Source of the DNA: Tepidanaerobacter syntrophicus
Lineage (GTDB): Bacteria > Bacillota > Thermosediminibacteria > Thermosediminibacterales > Tepidanaerobacteraceae
Assembly (NCBI RefSeq): GCF_001485475.2
Contig: NZ_DF976999.1
Location: forward strand, 21,001 to 85,000
Length of the DNA: 64,000 nt
Direction: 5' to 3'
A program made the translations under genes and the position numbers. The notes below the pieces were generated by a model, which was given only the letters and a program-made list of their open reading frames with translations, had not been told where the DNA came from and searched no databases. Positions 50,267-60,044 of this stretch are shown in pieces; within the stretch, counting starts at the first letter, position 1, and every line of letters begins with the position of its first letter.

Positions 50267-51436
50267 TTAGTAGTAAATCATTTCTATATTTTTACCTATT
50301 TTTTCTAGGGTCTCGCCTATTTCCTTTACTATATTCAGTTTTATGGACAGTTCTTTTGGAAAATCTGGATTTTGATGGGCGGGGTTTATTGCTTTTCCTA
50401 TAAGGAAAGTAATGTCAGTAGCAGACAAAAGCAATTTTGCAAGTCTTGAAGCACCATCTTTTCTTTCAAGCTCTCTAAGTTGTTTATATTGAACTGCAGG
50501 ATCCATATATCTTAAAAGAAGCTCTCTTGTATGAGCTAGAGTTAAAACGCCTTCTGTCACAAGGTCTATGCCTTCTATTTTAGCAGTAGGCGGTATATTT
50601 GCGTCTACAAATTCGGTGGAAGTTATTATTTCTCTTCCAAGGATGCGAGCAGTAATTTGAGCTGCAGTTCCGCCACATACTATTTTTTTGCCTTCTGATT
50701 TCATCAAGCGCTCAATGACTTTTTCATCGTCATCAGGGTTTTGAGGCGGGCCGGTAAATACCGTTGCGAACTCCGGCTTTATAATCTTTAATGCAGCAAT
50801 TGTAGCATCGTCTCCGGGTTTTTCCATGTATAAGTTCGTCGTAACCGCCGACAGAAGTTTAACTAAGCTTCCAAGGGTATGCTCAACCTGAGCAATCTTT
50901 TCGATGTATTCCGCTATATTTTTCCACTGCCAACCAAGATTTAAAATGCCGCCTACCCCTGCATGGACAACACCGTCGCTTAAGGTTATAAGCACATCTC
51001 CTATCTGGGTTTTGAAGCGATACTCTGTTACTTGCTTCCCTTCGATTTCTCTCTCGTCGCCATAAAGCTTTAAAACTTTACCGCCGCGAAGAAGCATAAC
51101 AGGAGGATTTCCATATTCTGCAATATAGCAGTTTCCTGCTGAGTCTACCCTGATTATAGTAAATGTAGAATACGCTATTTTGCGAACCTTGCATATCGGC
51201 AGTGTTGCCATTATAGTTTTTATAGTTTCTTCAATGCTAAGACCCTGCTTTAGCATCGTTACTGCTATCTTGCTTGTCAATGTAGAAAGAATATTCGCCT
51301 TTACGCCGCTTCCCAAACCATCGGCCATTACCATTATAGTCTCATTAGGATTTTGCACAGTTTCGACTTTATCTCCACAGAGTTCTTCCCCGTATTTATT
51401 TAAGCTTTCCCAGTAAATCTCAGTTCTTACCTTCAT
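50267..51436 (-). CDS. SpoIIE-type PP2C serine phosphatase
   Basis: 389 aa. PP2C/SpoIIE motifs: MVMADGLGSGVKANILSTLT, YSTFTIIRVDSAGNCYIAEYGNPPVMLLRGG and VLITLSDGVVHAG, in the first about 215 residues. The C-terminal part (about 230-389) has no recognised domain. It begins 2 bp after the sensory hydrogenase gene, so it is probably the output enzyme of a hydrogen or redox signal, dephosphorylating an anti-sigma-type antagonist or another protein. Confidence 0.9.
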   Translation of the reverse strand: MKVRTEIYWESLNKYGEELCGDKVETVQNPNETIMVMADGLGSGVKANILSTLTSKIAVTMLKQGLSIEETIKTIMATLPICKVRKIAYSTFTIIRVDSAGNCYIAEYGNPPVMLLRGGKVLKLYGDEREIEGKQVTEYRFKTQIGDVLITLSDGVVHAGVGGILNLGWQWKNIAEYIEKIAQVEHTLGSLVKLLSAVTTNLYMEKPGDDATIAALKIIKPEFATVFTGPPQNPDDDEKVIERLMKSEGKKIVCGGTAAQITARILGREIITSTEFVDANIPPTAKIEGIDLVTEGVLTLAHTRELLLRYMDPAVQYKQLRELERKDGASRLAKLLLSATDITFLIGKAINPAHQNPDFPKELSIKLNIVKEIGETLEKIGKNIEMIYY

Positions 51437-51438
51437 CC

Positions 51439-53163
51439 TTATTCACCTGAAGTTTCGTCTATTAAAAGCCGCTGTATTTTATTTAGCAAAACCTTTGTTT
51501 CTGCTGTTGTTTCGCCTAAGACGCTGGCAATCTCCTGCGCTACTCGCATCTGCTTTTCTATAACCTGCTGAGCTGTTTCCACTGTCTCTCGTCTAAGCTC
51601 TTTGCTTTTTTCCCGCATTTGTTCTTGAGATGTTATATCAGTTATTATGCCTATCACAAGAGAATGTTCTCTTTCATAGTATATATCCTGCCGTGTTATT
51701 ATGCCATACTGCGGTAGATTCACTTTCTTATTTATCAAGTTTTGCTTTGTTTTGCTTACATACCTAAAATCATCATCATCAAAAAGCAAGCCTAAAGGTT
51801 TGTGGATTGCATCGGCGCTGTTTACGCGAAACATGGTTTCGGCACCGTTGTTAAATACTTGAACATTTATTTCGCTATCTGTTACTATAATTGCATTTGG
51901 CGTAGATTCTATAATAAGATTAGATAGCGATTCTGCCCTATTTCTCATGTAAGGCATGCACATATGAATTTCAGCCATTCCGTTATAGACAGCTTCGGCT
52001 TTTTCTCTGCAGGAATTATATCCGCAAACACCGCAATTTAATTCATGTTCGGGTCTATATTTTCCCGTAGCCTCCAATATGCGTTTTATTTCCTCTTCGC
52101 TTGGTTTTTTAATTTTTATCGGCATCGGCGGATAGTGTTTTGTAAAATCAATAGGTAACATATCGCAATTTATATCAATTACCTCTCCTGATAAGCTTCG
52201 GCTGCTGCGTGCAAATATTTTTACGTTTTTAATTCTTTTAAAGACACCCTTGTCAACATCGCCTACCGCAGGACCATTTACGCATCCGCCGGCACATGCG
52301 TTCATTTCTATCCAGGTTCTTTTAAACTCGCCTTTTTTTATTTCATTAAGCATAGTCATGCAATTTTCTTTACCGCTTACTTCTATAAATTCTCGCCACT
52401 CATCTTTTATAAACGGTTCTATAGTCTTATAGCTGCCTCCGGGCACAGGATAAAAATTTGCATCATCACAAAAACCATTCTTTTGCTCGTCTATAGGCTC
52501 TAAGGCAGGATCAATACCTTCTTCTTCCCACCACTTCATAAGCTCTTCAAAGGTCAGCGCCGCATCTATTCCATAGTTTTCGATATCATGAATCTCTGAT
52601 TTTTTTGCAAGGCACGGCCCGATAAATGCCACTTCTTTATGACCCTTTACTTTTTTTAGATATCTGCCGTGGGCTTCCATGGGAGAGGCTACCGGAACTA
52701 GGCAAGATGTAAGATCGGGATAATATTTTTGCACTAAATAGTTAATAGCAGGGCATGCTGTTGTTATAAGATTTGGTCTTGTTTTGTCATTATAGTATTT
52801 CAAATAGTCTTTTGCAATAAGTCTGGCGCCGGTAGATGTTTGGTATACTGCTGAAAAGCCAAGCTTTTTTAAGGCGGAAACTATCTGGCTATAATGTTGG
52901 AATGAAAAAATCCCTGCAAAAGAAGGTGCTAAGCTTACCGCCATATCTTTATCTTCGCTTAAAAGGTGCTTTACCCGCTCCACATCACTTTTTATTGTTT
53001 TAGCATTTTGCGGACACGTTATAAGACACGTCCCGCAGGTAATACATCTTTCTTCAACTATCTCTGCCTGATCATTTTTCATACGTATAGCCTTTACCGG
53101 GCATGCTCTTACACATTTATAGCAGTTTTTACAGTTGGCCCTTGAAAAATTAATAACTTCCAT
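51439..53163 (-). CDS. Sensory [FeFe]-hydrogenase-like protein with PAS domain (HydS type)
   Basis: 574 aa. Two 4Fe-4S ferredoxin sets (CKNCYKCVRACP 11-22 and CITCGTCLITCP 40-51) lead into an H-cluster domain: L1 TTACPAI (C137), L2 GPCLAKKSE (C184), L3 NACAGGCVNG (C290, C294). The four expected H-cluster Cys ligands remain, but the catalytic-type Cys before C137 is Ala and the L2 Met is Gly, as in sensory group C enzymes. A further 4Fe-4S motif (CGVCGYNSC 377-385, C402), a PAS domain (about 412-525) and a coiled coil follow. It likely senses H2 or redox state and signals to the adjacent PP2C. Confidence 0.9.
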   Translation of the reverse strand: MEVINFSRANCKNCYKCVRACPVKAIRMKNDQAEIVEERCITCGTCLITCPQNAKTIKSDVERVKHLLSEDKDMAVSLAPSFAGIFSFQHYSQIVSALKKLGFSAVYQTSTGARLIAKDYLKYYNDKTRPNLITTACPAINYLVQKYYPDLTSCLVPVASPMEAHGRYLKKVKGHKEVAFIGPCLAKKSEIHDIENYGIDAALTFEELMKWWEEEGIDPALEPIDEQKNGFCDDANFYPVPGGSYKTIEPFIKDEWREFIEVSGKENCMTMLNEIKKGEFKRTWIEMNACAGGCVNGPAVGDVDKGVFKRIKNVKIFARSSRSLSGEVIDINCDMLPIDFTKHYPPMPIKIKKPSEEEIKRILEATGKYRPEHELNCGVCGYNSCREKAEAVYNGMAEIHMCMPYMRNRAESLSNLIIESTPNAIIVTDSEINVQVFNNGAETMFRVNSADAIHKPLGLLFDDDDFRYVSKTKQNLINKKVNLPQYGIITRQDIYYEREHSLVIGIITDITSQEQMREKSKELRRETVETAQQVIEKQMRVAQEIASVLGETTAETKVLLNKIQRLLIDETSGE

Positions 53164-53409
53164 CTATTTTGCCTCCAATATCTTCTCCCTGAAAAAAGCC
53201 TCGGCGTCATCCGGTGAAACAGAATAAGGATTGCTTCCGTCGATTTTGACTGAAACAGGATTGCGGCAATTATTACAGCAAAATTCTGCTTTAAGCTCCC
53301 ACTCATTTTCAAGATTGTATTTATTCAATAGCTCTTTAAAAATTCTGATAATATCATACGAGCCTTTTAGATGGCAGGAACTGCCTACACAAACACTTAT
53401 AACCCGCAT
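53164..53409 (-). CDS. Thioredoxin-like [2Fe-2S] ferredoxin (NuoE/HydC-like)
   Basis: 81 aa from ATG 53409 (SD GAGGGG). Four ligand cysteines are arranged as CVGSSCHLKGS and FCCNNC, the pattern of the NuoE-like thioredoxin-fold ferredoxins. It is directly upstream of the sensory hydrogenase and likely its electron partner. Confidence 0.88.
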   Translation of the reverse strand: MRVISVCVGSSCHLKGSYDIIRIFKELLNKYNLENEWELKAEFCCNNCRNPVSVKIDGSNPYSVSPDDAEAFFREKILEAK

Positions 53410-53536
53410 ATATGATCCCCTCATTTTATTTTATTTGATAACTCACTTCAAAACAATTATATAAATAAAAAATATGATTGTCAAACATTTCACAATCCCT
53501 TAAATTTCTATTTAATGTAAAAAATTTGTACGCCTC

Positions 53537-53565
53537 TTGGAACCAATTTTCTTATTTGATATACT
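53537..53565 (+). promoter_or_regulatory. Promoter of dacF
   Basis: TTGGAA (53537-53542), 17 bp, TATACT (53560-53565), about 40 bp before the start codon. Confidence 0.65.
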
Positions 53566-53604
53566 TAATCTAGTTTCATTTATCTTCAAGCGAGGTGGAA
53601 ATTA

Positions 53605-54834
53605 ATGAAGTCTGCAAAAATCGCAGCAGTTATACTTATCCTATTTTCTTTTTTCGCAAATACAGCAGTCGCAACCGCATCAGAAATTCAATCTCCTCCC
53701 GAAATAGCAGGTGAAGCCGGGATAGTCATGGATGTGGAAACCGGCAGGGTATTATACGAAAAAAATGCTCATCTCAAACTTGAACCTGCAAGCACTACCA
53801 AAATAATGACGGCTATTTTAGCTCTTGAAAAGGGTGATCTTTCAGATATAGTCACAACAGGGAAAAATCCCACGCTGGTAGATGGAACTAGAATATATTT
53901 GGAAGAAGGAGAGATGCTTACCCTAGAGCAGATGCTTTATGCTATGATGCTCAATTCGGCAAATGATGCAGCTGTTGCAATAGCAGAACATATGGCGGGA
54001 AGCGTTGAAAGTTTCGCTGCGATGATGAACGAAAAAGCTAGAGAAATAGGCGCAAAGGATACAAATTTTGTAAATCCAGATGGTCTGCCTGCTGCAGGTC
54101 ATTTGACAACCGCTTATGATTTGGCGCTTATTTCCCGGTATGCGCTTTTAAATTTGCCGGAATTTAGAAAAATCGTTGCAACAAAAACTGCTGTAATACC
54201 ATGGCAGGGCCAAGAATGGGACAGACAGCTGATAAATTTAAATAAATTATTGTGGAACTATGAAGGAGCTGATGGAATTAAAACAGGATACACCAGCACC
54301 GCCGGCTCTACCATAGTTGCTTCTGCTACTAGAAATGGCAGACAATTGATTGCCGTAATACTAAAGTCTAACGGCACTACGTCAAAGGACTGTTCTGCTT
54401 TGCTAGATTACGGATTTAATAACTTTGAAAGAAAAAGCCTTCTAAAATCAAATTCCGTAATTGCAGAAAAAAGCGTGACTTATGGTAGTCCTGTAAAACT
54501 TGTCACCGAGAAAGAATTTGTAACTATAGTCCCAAAAAACGACCTTCCTATTACTAAAAAAGCATATATAGCTGATAATATAGATGCTCCGGTTAAAAAA
54601 GGCGATATATTGGGCCATGTAATATTTTATCAGGGATGCACTGTGCTGGGCAGCGTCAATCTTGTAGCTGCAAATACTGTTAAAAGAAAGGTATATACAT
54701 ATTGGTGGTTTTGGGTAATTTCGCCGCTTTTTGCAGCCTATGCACCTTATAGAATATCTATAGGTGTAAAACGTTACAGGAGAAGCAGGCTTAGGAAAGC
54801 TCAGGCTATTTCGCCGGCAAAAAGATACAAATGA
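53605..54834 (+). CDS. dacF: D-alanyl-D-alanine carboxypeptidase, DacF type
   Basis: 409 aa. Signal peptide (IAAVILILFSFFANTAVATA), then penicillin-binding motifs S63-T-T-K66, S118-A-N120 and K226-T-G. The C-terminal domain ends in a hydrophobic anchor (YWWFWVISPLFAAYAPYRI) and a basic tail. The enzyme trims the terminal D-Ala of peptidoglycan stem peptides. SD GAGGTGG. An intrinsic terminator follows. Confidence 0.93.
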   Translation: MKSAKIAAVILILFSFFANTAVATASEIQSPPEIAGEAGIVMDVETGRVLYEKNAHLKLEPASTTKIMTAILALEKGDLSDIVTTGKNPTLVDGTRIYLEEGEMLTLEQMLYAMMLNSANDAAVAIAEHMAGSVESFAAMMNEKAREIGAKDTNFVNPDGLPAAGHLTTAYDLALISRYALLNLPEFRKIVATKTAVIPWQGQEWDRQLINLNKLLWNYEGADGIKTGYTSTAGSTIVASATRNGRQLIAVILKSNGTTSKDCSALLDYGFNNFERKSLLKSNSVIAEKSVTYGSPVKLVTEKEFVTIVPKNDLPITKKAYIADNIDAPVKKGDILGHVIFYQGCTVLGSVNLVAANTVKRKVYTYWWFWVISPLFAAYAPYRISIGVKRYRRSRLRKAQAISPAKRYK

Positions 54835-54837
54835 AAA

Positions 54838-54889
54838 ATGCTCTTCCCCGACAGTTTTTGCCGTCGGTTAAGAGCATCTTTATTATTTT
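54838..54889. terminator. Bidirectional terminator between dacF and the 3D-domain gene
   Basis: ATGCTCTT pairs with AAGAGCAT around an inner CCGAC/GTCGG stem; CTTTATTATTTT follows on plus and TTTTT on minus. Confidence 0.88.
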
Positions 54890-55842
54890 AAAACATATAT
54901 CGTTACTTGACGCCTGCCAAAATATCTGCATTCTTGTGTTGTATTAAAAAACAAATCAATTTCATTGCCTTTTATTGCCCCGCCGGTATCTTCAGCCCTT
55001 GCGAAGCCATAGCCTTCTACATAAAGCCTGGTTCCCAGCGGAATAACATTTGGATCGACTGCCACAACCCCGGCCCGCGGCGTAGTTCCTGTTGCTGTTC
55101 GATGTCCTGTGTATGTATAAGCAGAGGCCGTCATGCGGCGTTTTTCTGTGTAAGCAAAATCAACACCTGCCCGAGACGCTATTTGTACCGTCCCGACAAG
55201 GACAATTTGAGGTTTTGGAGATTTTATAACTTTTGATTCTGTCGAAGTAGAAACTACCTTTCCATTTTCTAGAATTTCTGTGGTTTTTATTTCTTCACTG
55301 CCTTCTTCTCCTTGCTGTATAACTTTCTTTTGACCGGCAGGTAAATTTGAGTCCTTTCTTGAGACAGTAGTAAATGGTATAGGCTTGATTGTTTTTGTAA
55401 CTTTTTCTTCCACCCGCGTAATGATTATTTTTTCGTTTTTGGCCACACTATAAGAAAGTGCGGGCTCGATTTTGTCTTTTTCGTTTAAAACAATACCACC
55501 TTTAGATAAGATATTTTCTACTGTGTCTGGTTGTGTTTTAACTGTCACCTCTTTTCCATCTACAACAATCGTTACAGGAAACGCTCTTTTTATAATTATT
55601 TTCATATTGTCTTCAAGTTTTGTGTCAATGCTTGGTGTAACAACATCTTCAGATTCTAAAACAATTTTTTCATCAGCCAGCAGGTCTTTCACGGTTTTGG
55701 CAAAAGTGGACACCTCAACAGTCTTTTCTTTGTCGTAAATGACCACCTCTTTTTCCAAAATTGCATGAACCGTAATCGCTCCGGCAATCGCAATCACTGC
55801 TATACCGGAAGCAATGGCCCATCGTGCTTTTGGTGAAAACAC
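54883..55842 (-). CDS. DUF348/G5/3D-domain cell-wall protein (YabE-like)
   Basis: 319 aa from GTG 55842, the only start with a proper SD (GGGGG at 6 bp); an upstream in-frame ATG is weaker. An N-terminal membrane span (WAIASGIAVIAIAGAITVHAIL) precedes two or three DUF348 ubiquitin-like segments, a G5 domain (about 140-230) and a C-terminal 3D domain with MTASAYTYTG..ATGTTP and EDTGGAIKGNEIDLFF, three conserved Asp. It resembles Rpf/Sps/YabE lytic factors active on peptidoglycan. Confidence 0.88.
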   Translation of the reverse strand: MFSPKARWAIASGIAVIAIAGAITVHAILEKEVVIYDKEKTVEVSTFAKTVKDLLADEKIVLESEDVVTPSIDTKLEDNMKIIIKRAFPVTIVVDGKEVTVKTQPDTVENILSKGGIVLNEKDKIEPALSYSVAKNEKIIITRVEEKVTKTIKPIPFTTVSRKDSNLPAGQKKVIQQGEEGSEEIKTTEILENGKVVSTSTESKVIKSPKPQIVLVGTVQIASRAGVDFAYTEKRRMTASAYTYTGHRTATGTTPRAGVVAVDPNVIPLGTRLYVEGYGFARAEDTGGAIKGNEIDLFFNTTQECRYFGRRQVTIYVLK

Positions 55843-55944
55843 AAAATTCCCCCTTTTTACAAAAGCTATATGCATTTGTAAAATATCCAATATCTATTTC
55901 TATATTATTTATATAATACTTATATCAAAAATTAAGCTACTTTG

Positions 55945-57303
55945 TCAAATTGCTATCTTTTTCCAGTGTCCTTTTCTAAATCTTAGGTACATCAAACCGG
56001 CTTCCACAACAAATTGGATAACGGTTGCCACCCAAACATATATTACTGTCTTTTTAAATATAAACACCACTGCGAAAATTAAAGGTAACCGCACAAGCCA
56101 TGTTCCTATAAGACCGACTTTAAAAGTTCCGGGTGTATCTCCGGCTCCTCTTAGGGCACCGCCTAAAACCATCGAAACTGCTAAAGTCGGCTGTTCGAAA
56201 GCTGCGACTCTTATACAGGCAGCTGCCAGATTTTTAACTTCGTCTATGCTTGTAAACAAACTCATCAGTTGGTGGGAAAATATCAGAAAAACCAAGCCGA
56301 CACCACTCATTAATATCAATGCAAGCTTTAGAGAAGCAATTGCGCTTCTTTCTGCTTCCTCCGGCTGCCGGGCCCCCAGATTCTGTCCTGCAAGGGTTGA
56401 TGCCGCAACTGCAAATCCGTATCCAGGCATAAAAGACATGGATTCTGCGCTGACTGCCACTTGATGAGCTGCAAAGGCCACCGTTCCGAGGCGTGTTATC
56501 CAAATCGATGATAAAAGCCGACTACCGCTGTGGGAAAATTCCTCTAAGCACGATGGCATGCTTAATTTGTAAAGCTGCTTTATTACATCCATGTCTATTT
56601 TTATTGAGTCTTTAAGATTCAGTCTTACTATATCTTGTCCTGCTATCAGATACACAAAGGTTATTATAAAACCTACCATTTGGGAAAGGGTTGTGGCAAT
56701 TGCAGCGCCTTTTACCTCCATTCTCGGGAAACCATAATAGCCGAATATAAGGACATAATCACCAACTACATTGAGTAAATTTGCAACAAGGGCCGAAAAC
56801 ATGGGAAGCTTTGTATTGCCGGCTCCTCTTAATGCTGCATTAAGCACCATTGTTGGTATTAAAAATACAATTCCAAATGATACGATCTTTACATATTGAA
56901 TCCCGAGTTTGATTACCTGTTGATCTTCTATTGTAGATATAAAAAAGGGTCTTGCCAGAAACAGATTGGCTCCAAGCAAAAAGACGCTTATAATTAACGA
57001 GACTATAAATGACTGGGATATAACCTTGTTAGCTTTTTCAGGCTCATTTGCACCTATGTATCGAGCTACAATGGCAGAAGTTCCTATACCCATTGCGCTT
57101 ACTATATTGACCAGCGTAAACGCCAGCTGAGAACCAAAACCTACGGCGCTTAAGGCCTCAGCGCTTAATCTGCCTATCATGGCAGTGTCAAACATCCAAA
57201 CAGCTGTGTTTAGTATATTTTCTAAAATCGCCGGCAGCGCTAGTCTAAATATGGTGTTTTGAAGTGAATTGCTGTTAGAATTTCCGTTGTTAAGTGCTTT
57301 CAT
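55945..57303 (-). CDS. MATE-family multidrug efflux transporter
   Basis: 452 aa from ATG 57303 (GAGGT at 9 bp); the longer frame has no SD. Twelve hydrophobic helices in two halves are evident, with MATE patterns (FRLALPAILENILNTAVWMFDTAMIGRLS; GAGNTKLPMFSALVANLLNVVGDYVLIFG; GLGDTPG-like GAGDTPGTFKVGLIG). It exports drugs or metabolites by Na+ or H+ antiport. Confidence 0.92.
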   Translation of the reverse strand: MKALNNGNSNSNSLQNTIFRLALPAILENILNTAVWMFDTAMIGRLSAEALSAVGFGSQLAFTLVNIVSAMGIGTSAIVARYIGANEPEKANKVISQSFIVSLIISVFLLGANLFLARPFFISTIEDQQVIKLGIQYVKIVSFGIVFLIPTMVLNAALRGAGNTKLPMFSALVANLLNVVGDYVLIFGYYGFPRMEVKGAAIATTLSQMVGFIITFVYLIAGQDIVRLNLKDSIKIDMDVIKQLYKLSMPSCLEEFSHSGSRLLSSIWITRLGTVAFAAHQVAVSAESMSFMPGYGFAVAASTLAGQNLGARQPEEAERSAIASLKLALILMSGVGLVFLIFSHQLMSLFTSIDEVKNLAAACIRVAAFEQPTLAVSMVLGGALRGAGDTPGTFKVGLIGTWLVRLPLIFAVVFIFKKTVIYVWVATVIQFVVEAGLMYLRFRKGHWKKIAI

Positions 57304-57495
57304 CTTTCTCATACCTCGCTTATTGCAGTAATATAGTAAAACGCAGCTAATAACACATAAAAAAACCTGCAAATTTATGTTTTTGCGAAAGAAATAATAA
57401 ATTTGCCGGCTTACATGGATTTTTGCGAAAATATGTATTACAATACGATTATACTAGAAAAAACCTTTTTATGGTAGGCTTTTTAATTTTTATTG

Positions 57496-57524
57496 TTGAC
57501 AAGCTGTTCTTTAAGGTTTATAGT
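57496..57524 (+). promoter_or_regulatory. Promoter of the ornithine aminotransferase gene
   Basis: TTGACA (57496-57501), 17 bp, TATAGT (57519-57524). The -10 box lies in the left arm of a 50-bp palindrome. The 57304-57495 interval otherwise shows no gene. Confidence 0.8.
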
Positions 57525-57569
57525 TATAAATATATTATGCATATATATGCATAATATATTTATAACTAT
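57520..57569. promoter_or_regulatory. 50-bp perfect palindrome with ARG-box-like core
   Basis: Bases 57520-57569 read identically on both strands with no mismatch or loop. The central 18 bp (57536-57553) is TATGCATATATATGCATA, which agrees with the E. coli ARG box WNTGAATWWWWATTCANW at all but one base per half. It spans the -10 and predicted start of the rocD promoter, so ArgR/AhrC-type control is likely. It can also form an RNA hairpin. Confidence 0.75.
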
Positions 57570-57683
57570 TGCTATATGTTCAGGATTTTTTAAGTATAAC
57601 CGAGGTTTAAATTAAATTTATATGCAATAAAATACATACTAAGCTTATAATTATACATTTATATAAATCAGGGAGGTCTACCA

Positions 57684-58883
57684 ATGTCTAAAAGTAAAGA
57701 AATTATTGAGATAACCGAAAAATACAGCGCCCATAACTATAACCCACTGCCCGTAGTAATTTGCGAAGGTAAGGGAGTCTGGGTGAAAGATTTGGATGGC
57801 AACAAATATATGGATATGCTCAGCGCTTATTCGGCAGTAGGGCAGGGTCACTGCCATCCGAAAATTATTGCTGCCCTTAAAGAACAAGCCGATAAAGTCA
57901 CATTAACATCAAGAGCTTTCCATAATGATAAATTCGGGCCATTTTGTCAAAAGGTTGCAACGATTGCCGGCAAAGATATGGTTTTGCCTATGAATACAGG
58001 GGCCGAAGCTGTTGAAACTGCTATTAAGGCTGCCAGGCGGTGGTCTTATGACGTAAAAAAACTGCCCGAAAATTCCGCAGAAATTATTGTATGTGAAGGA
58101 AATTTTCACGGCCGCACAACTACTATAATATCTTTTTCATCCGAAGAAGAATATAAGAGGGGTTTCGGGCCGTTTACTCCGGGCTTTAAGATTATACCGT
58201 ATGGCGATTTAGATGCTCTTAAAGCGGCTATTACTCCAAATACAGCAGCTTTTTTAGTCGAACCTATTCAAGGTGAGGCAGGAATTAATGTGCCCTATGA
58301 CGGTTACTTAAAAGATGCTTATGAAGTTTGCAAACAAAACAATGTACTTTTTGTTGCTGATGAAATTCAGACAGGCCTTGGCCGAACAGGCAAAATGTTT
58401 GCATGTGACTGGGAAAATGTGGTTCCGGACATTTATATACTCGGTAAAGCACTAGGCGGTGGAGTAGCGCCTGTATCTGCTGTTGTAGCAGACGAAGAAA
58501 TTTTAGGCCTTTTTGAGCCGGGCTCTCACGGTTCAACCTTTGGAGGAAATCCATTGGCTTGTGCTTGTGCCATTGCGGCCTTGGAAGTTATTGAAGAAGA
58601 AAATTTGGTCCAGCGTTCTCTTGAAATGGGCGAATATTTTATGGGTAAACTCAGGGAGATTAAAAATCCGCTTATAAAAGAAATTCGCGGAAAAGGTCTG
58701 TTGATTGGTTTAGAGCTTAACGGAAAGGCTCGTCCATATTGTGAAAAGTTAATGGAAAAAGGTCTTCTTTGCAAAGATACTCATGAAGCAGTTATACGAT
58801 TTGCTCCGCCACTTATAATCACAAAAGATGAAATCGATTGGGCAATGGAAAGAATAAAAGCAGTCCTTAACGATAACGCATAA
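57684..58883 (+). CDS. rocD: Ornithine aminotransferase
   Basis: 399 aa, a class-III PLP aminotransferase. Key pieces: [15 protein letters not shown] (phosphate site), [38 protein letters not shown] with D226, and ILGKALGGG with PLP lysine K255. It turns ornithine and 2-oxoglutarate into glutamate semialdehyde and glutamate, linking arginine and proline pools. The ornithine-type call follows [21 protein letters not shown] near the N-terminus. SD GGGAGGTC. Confidence 0.92.
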   Translation: MSKSKEIIEITEKYSAHNYNPLPVVICEGKGVWVKDLDGNKYMDMLSAYSAVGQGHCHPKIIAALKEQADKVTLTSRAFHNDKFGPFCQKVATIAGKDMVLPMNTGAEAVETAIKAARRWSYDVKKLPENSAEIIVCEGNFHGRTTTIISFSSEEEYKRGFGPFTPGFKIIPYGDLDALKAAITPNTAAFLVEPIQGEAGINVPYDGYLKDAYEVCKQNNVLFVADEIQTGLGRTGKMFACDWENVVPDIYILGKALGGGVAPVSAVVADEEILGLFEPGSHGSTFGGNPLACACAIAALEVIEEENLVQRSLEMGEYFMGKLREIKNPLIKEIRGKGLLIGLELNGKARPYCEKLMEKGLLCKDTHEAVIRFAPPLIITKDEIDWAMERIKAVLNDNA

Positions 58884-58895
58884 GATAAAACAAAT

Positions 58896-58950
58896 AAAGC
58901 AGGGTTTGATATTTCCATCCTTTAGGAAAATCTTACCCTGCTTTTATTTT
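58896..58950. terminator. Terminator between rocD and the rubrerythrin gene
   Basis: AAAGCAGGGT pairs with ACCCTGCTTT around an inner TTTCC/GGAAA stem; TATTTTC follows on the plus strand. Confidence 0.85.
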
Positions 58951-58981
58951 CTATACAAAACTTAGTGCTTAGTGAGATTTA

Positions 58982-60040
58982 TTAATAATTTTCGCATCTG
59001 ACTTCAAAGAAGGCCTGTGGATGCTCACATACGGGGCAAATCTCCGGAGCTTTTTTGCCAATTACAATATGGCCGCAGTTCCTGCAAACCCACATTGTCT
59101 CTCCTGCTTTTTCGAAAACCTTTTTCATTTCGACATTATCGAGAAGCTTGCGATATCTCTCCTCGTGGGATTTTTCGATGTTTGCAACCATCCTAAATTT
59201 TGCCGCAAGTTCTGTAAAACCTTCTTCTTCAGCTTCTTTAGCAAAACGTGCATACATATCGGTCCATTCATAATTTTCGCCTTCAGCTGCATGGCGAAGA
59301 TTTTCGGCTGTATTACCTATACCGTTAAGTGCTTTAAACCACAGCTTTGCGTGCTCTTTTTCATTATTCGCTGTTTCTTCAAAAATCGCTGCAATCTGCT
59401 CATAGCCTTCTTTTCTTGCAACAGATGCAAAATAAGTATATTTATTTCTTGCTTGAGATTCTCCTGCAAATCCTTCCATTAAGTTTTTCTCAGTTTTTGT
59501 GCCTTTAAGGTCTTTAAGTTCCATAAGATCCTCTCCTTTATTATTTGATATTTTTGTTCTTTTTAACTGCCGTAGTAGCTTTTCCACCACTTCGCCAGGA
59601 AAATCATCTGGTGGATTAATAAGTATTGATTCGAGTAATTTTCTTACTTCATCGCTTTGCGGAAGCATATAGCCGGATTCTCTGAGTAAATCTTCGGCCA
59701 TTAACCTGTTGGATTTGGCTAATGCCTCTGCAAATTGGCGAGTAATAGCATTGTTACTTGACTTTGTTAGCGCGCGTGCTATCTGTTCTTGTGCCACCTT
59801 ACTTTTTGCAAGTTCACGCATCGCTTTGACTACTTCATCTTTTTTAGGCTGTTGAGGCGGATAATCATCGGGAAGAAGCGAAATCGCTCCTGATGGGCAT
59901 GCATCTACGCATTTTCTGCATCCCTTTATGCATTTATTCACATCGATAATGCTGTCTTCCGTATCTGTAGCACCCGTCGGACAAACATAAAGGCACATAC
60001 AGTCTTTCGTGCACAACCTTATATTTCTTACTGCCGGCAT
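58982..60040 (-). CDS. Ferredoxin-rubrerythrin fusion, with an internal start for rubrerythrin alone
   Basis: 352 aa from ATG 60040 (SD AAGGAGGT, 4 bp after the rubredoxin gene stop). Residues 1-60 bind two 4Fe-4S clusters ([23 protein letters not shown]); about 65-165 is helical linker; 173-352 is a complete rubrerythrin with two E..ExxH sets ([18 protein letters not shown]) and a rubredoxin tail CRNCGHIV...CPVC. No stop separates them, yet a strong SD (AAAGGAG) precedes ATG 59524 (MELKDLKG), the usual rubrerythrin start. So long and short products are both likely. Role: peroxide reduction. Confidence 0.88.
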   Translation of the reverse strand: MPAVRNIRLCTKDCMCLYVCPTGATDTEDSIIDVNKCIKGCRKCVDACPSGAISLLPDDYPPQQPKKDEVVKAMRELAKSKVAQEQIARALTKSSNNAITRQFAEALAKSNRLMAEDLLRESGYMLPQSDEVRKLLESILINPPDDFPGEVVEKLLRQLKRTKISNNKGEDLMELKDLKGTKTEKNLMEGFAGESQARNKYTYFASVARKEGYEQIAAIFEETANNEKEHAKLWFKALNGIGNTAENLRHAAEGENYEWTDMYARFAKEAEEEGFTELAAKFRMVANIEKSHEERYRKLLDNVEMKKVFEKAGETMWVCRNCGHIVIGKKAPEICPVCEHPQAFFEVRCENY

Positions 60041-60044
60041 ACGC

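Noticed and set aside
57520..57569. Palindrome as a simple rho-independent terminator
   Set aside because: It is AT-rich, has no following T tract and overlaps a promoter upstream of rocD, so an operator is more likely.
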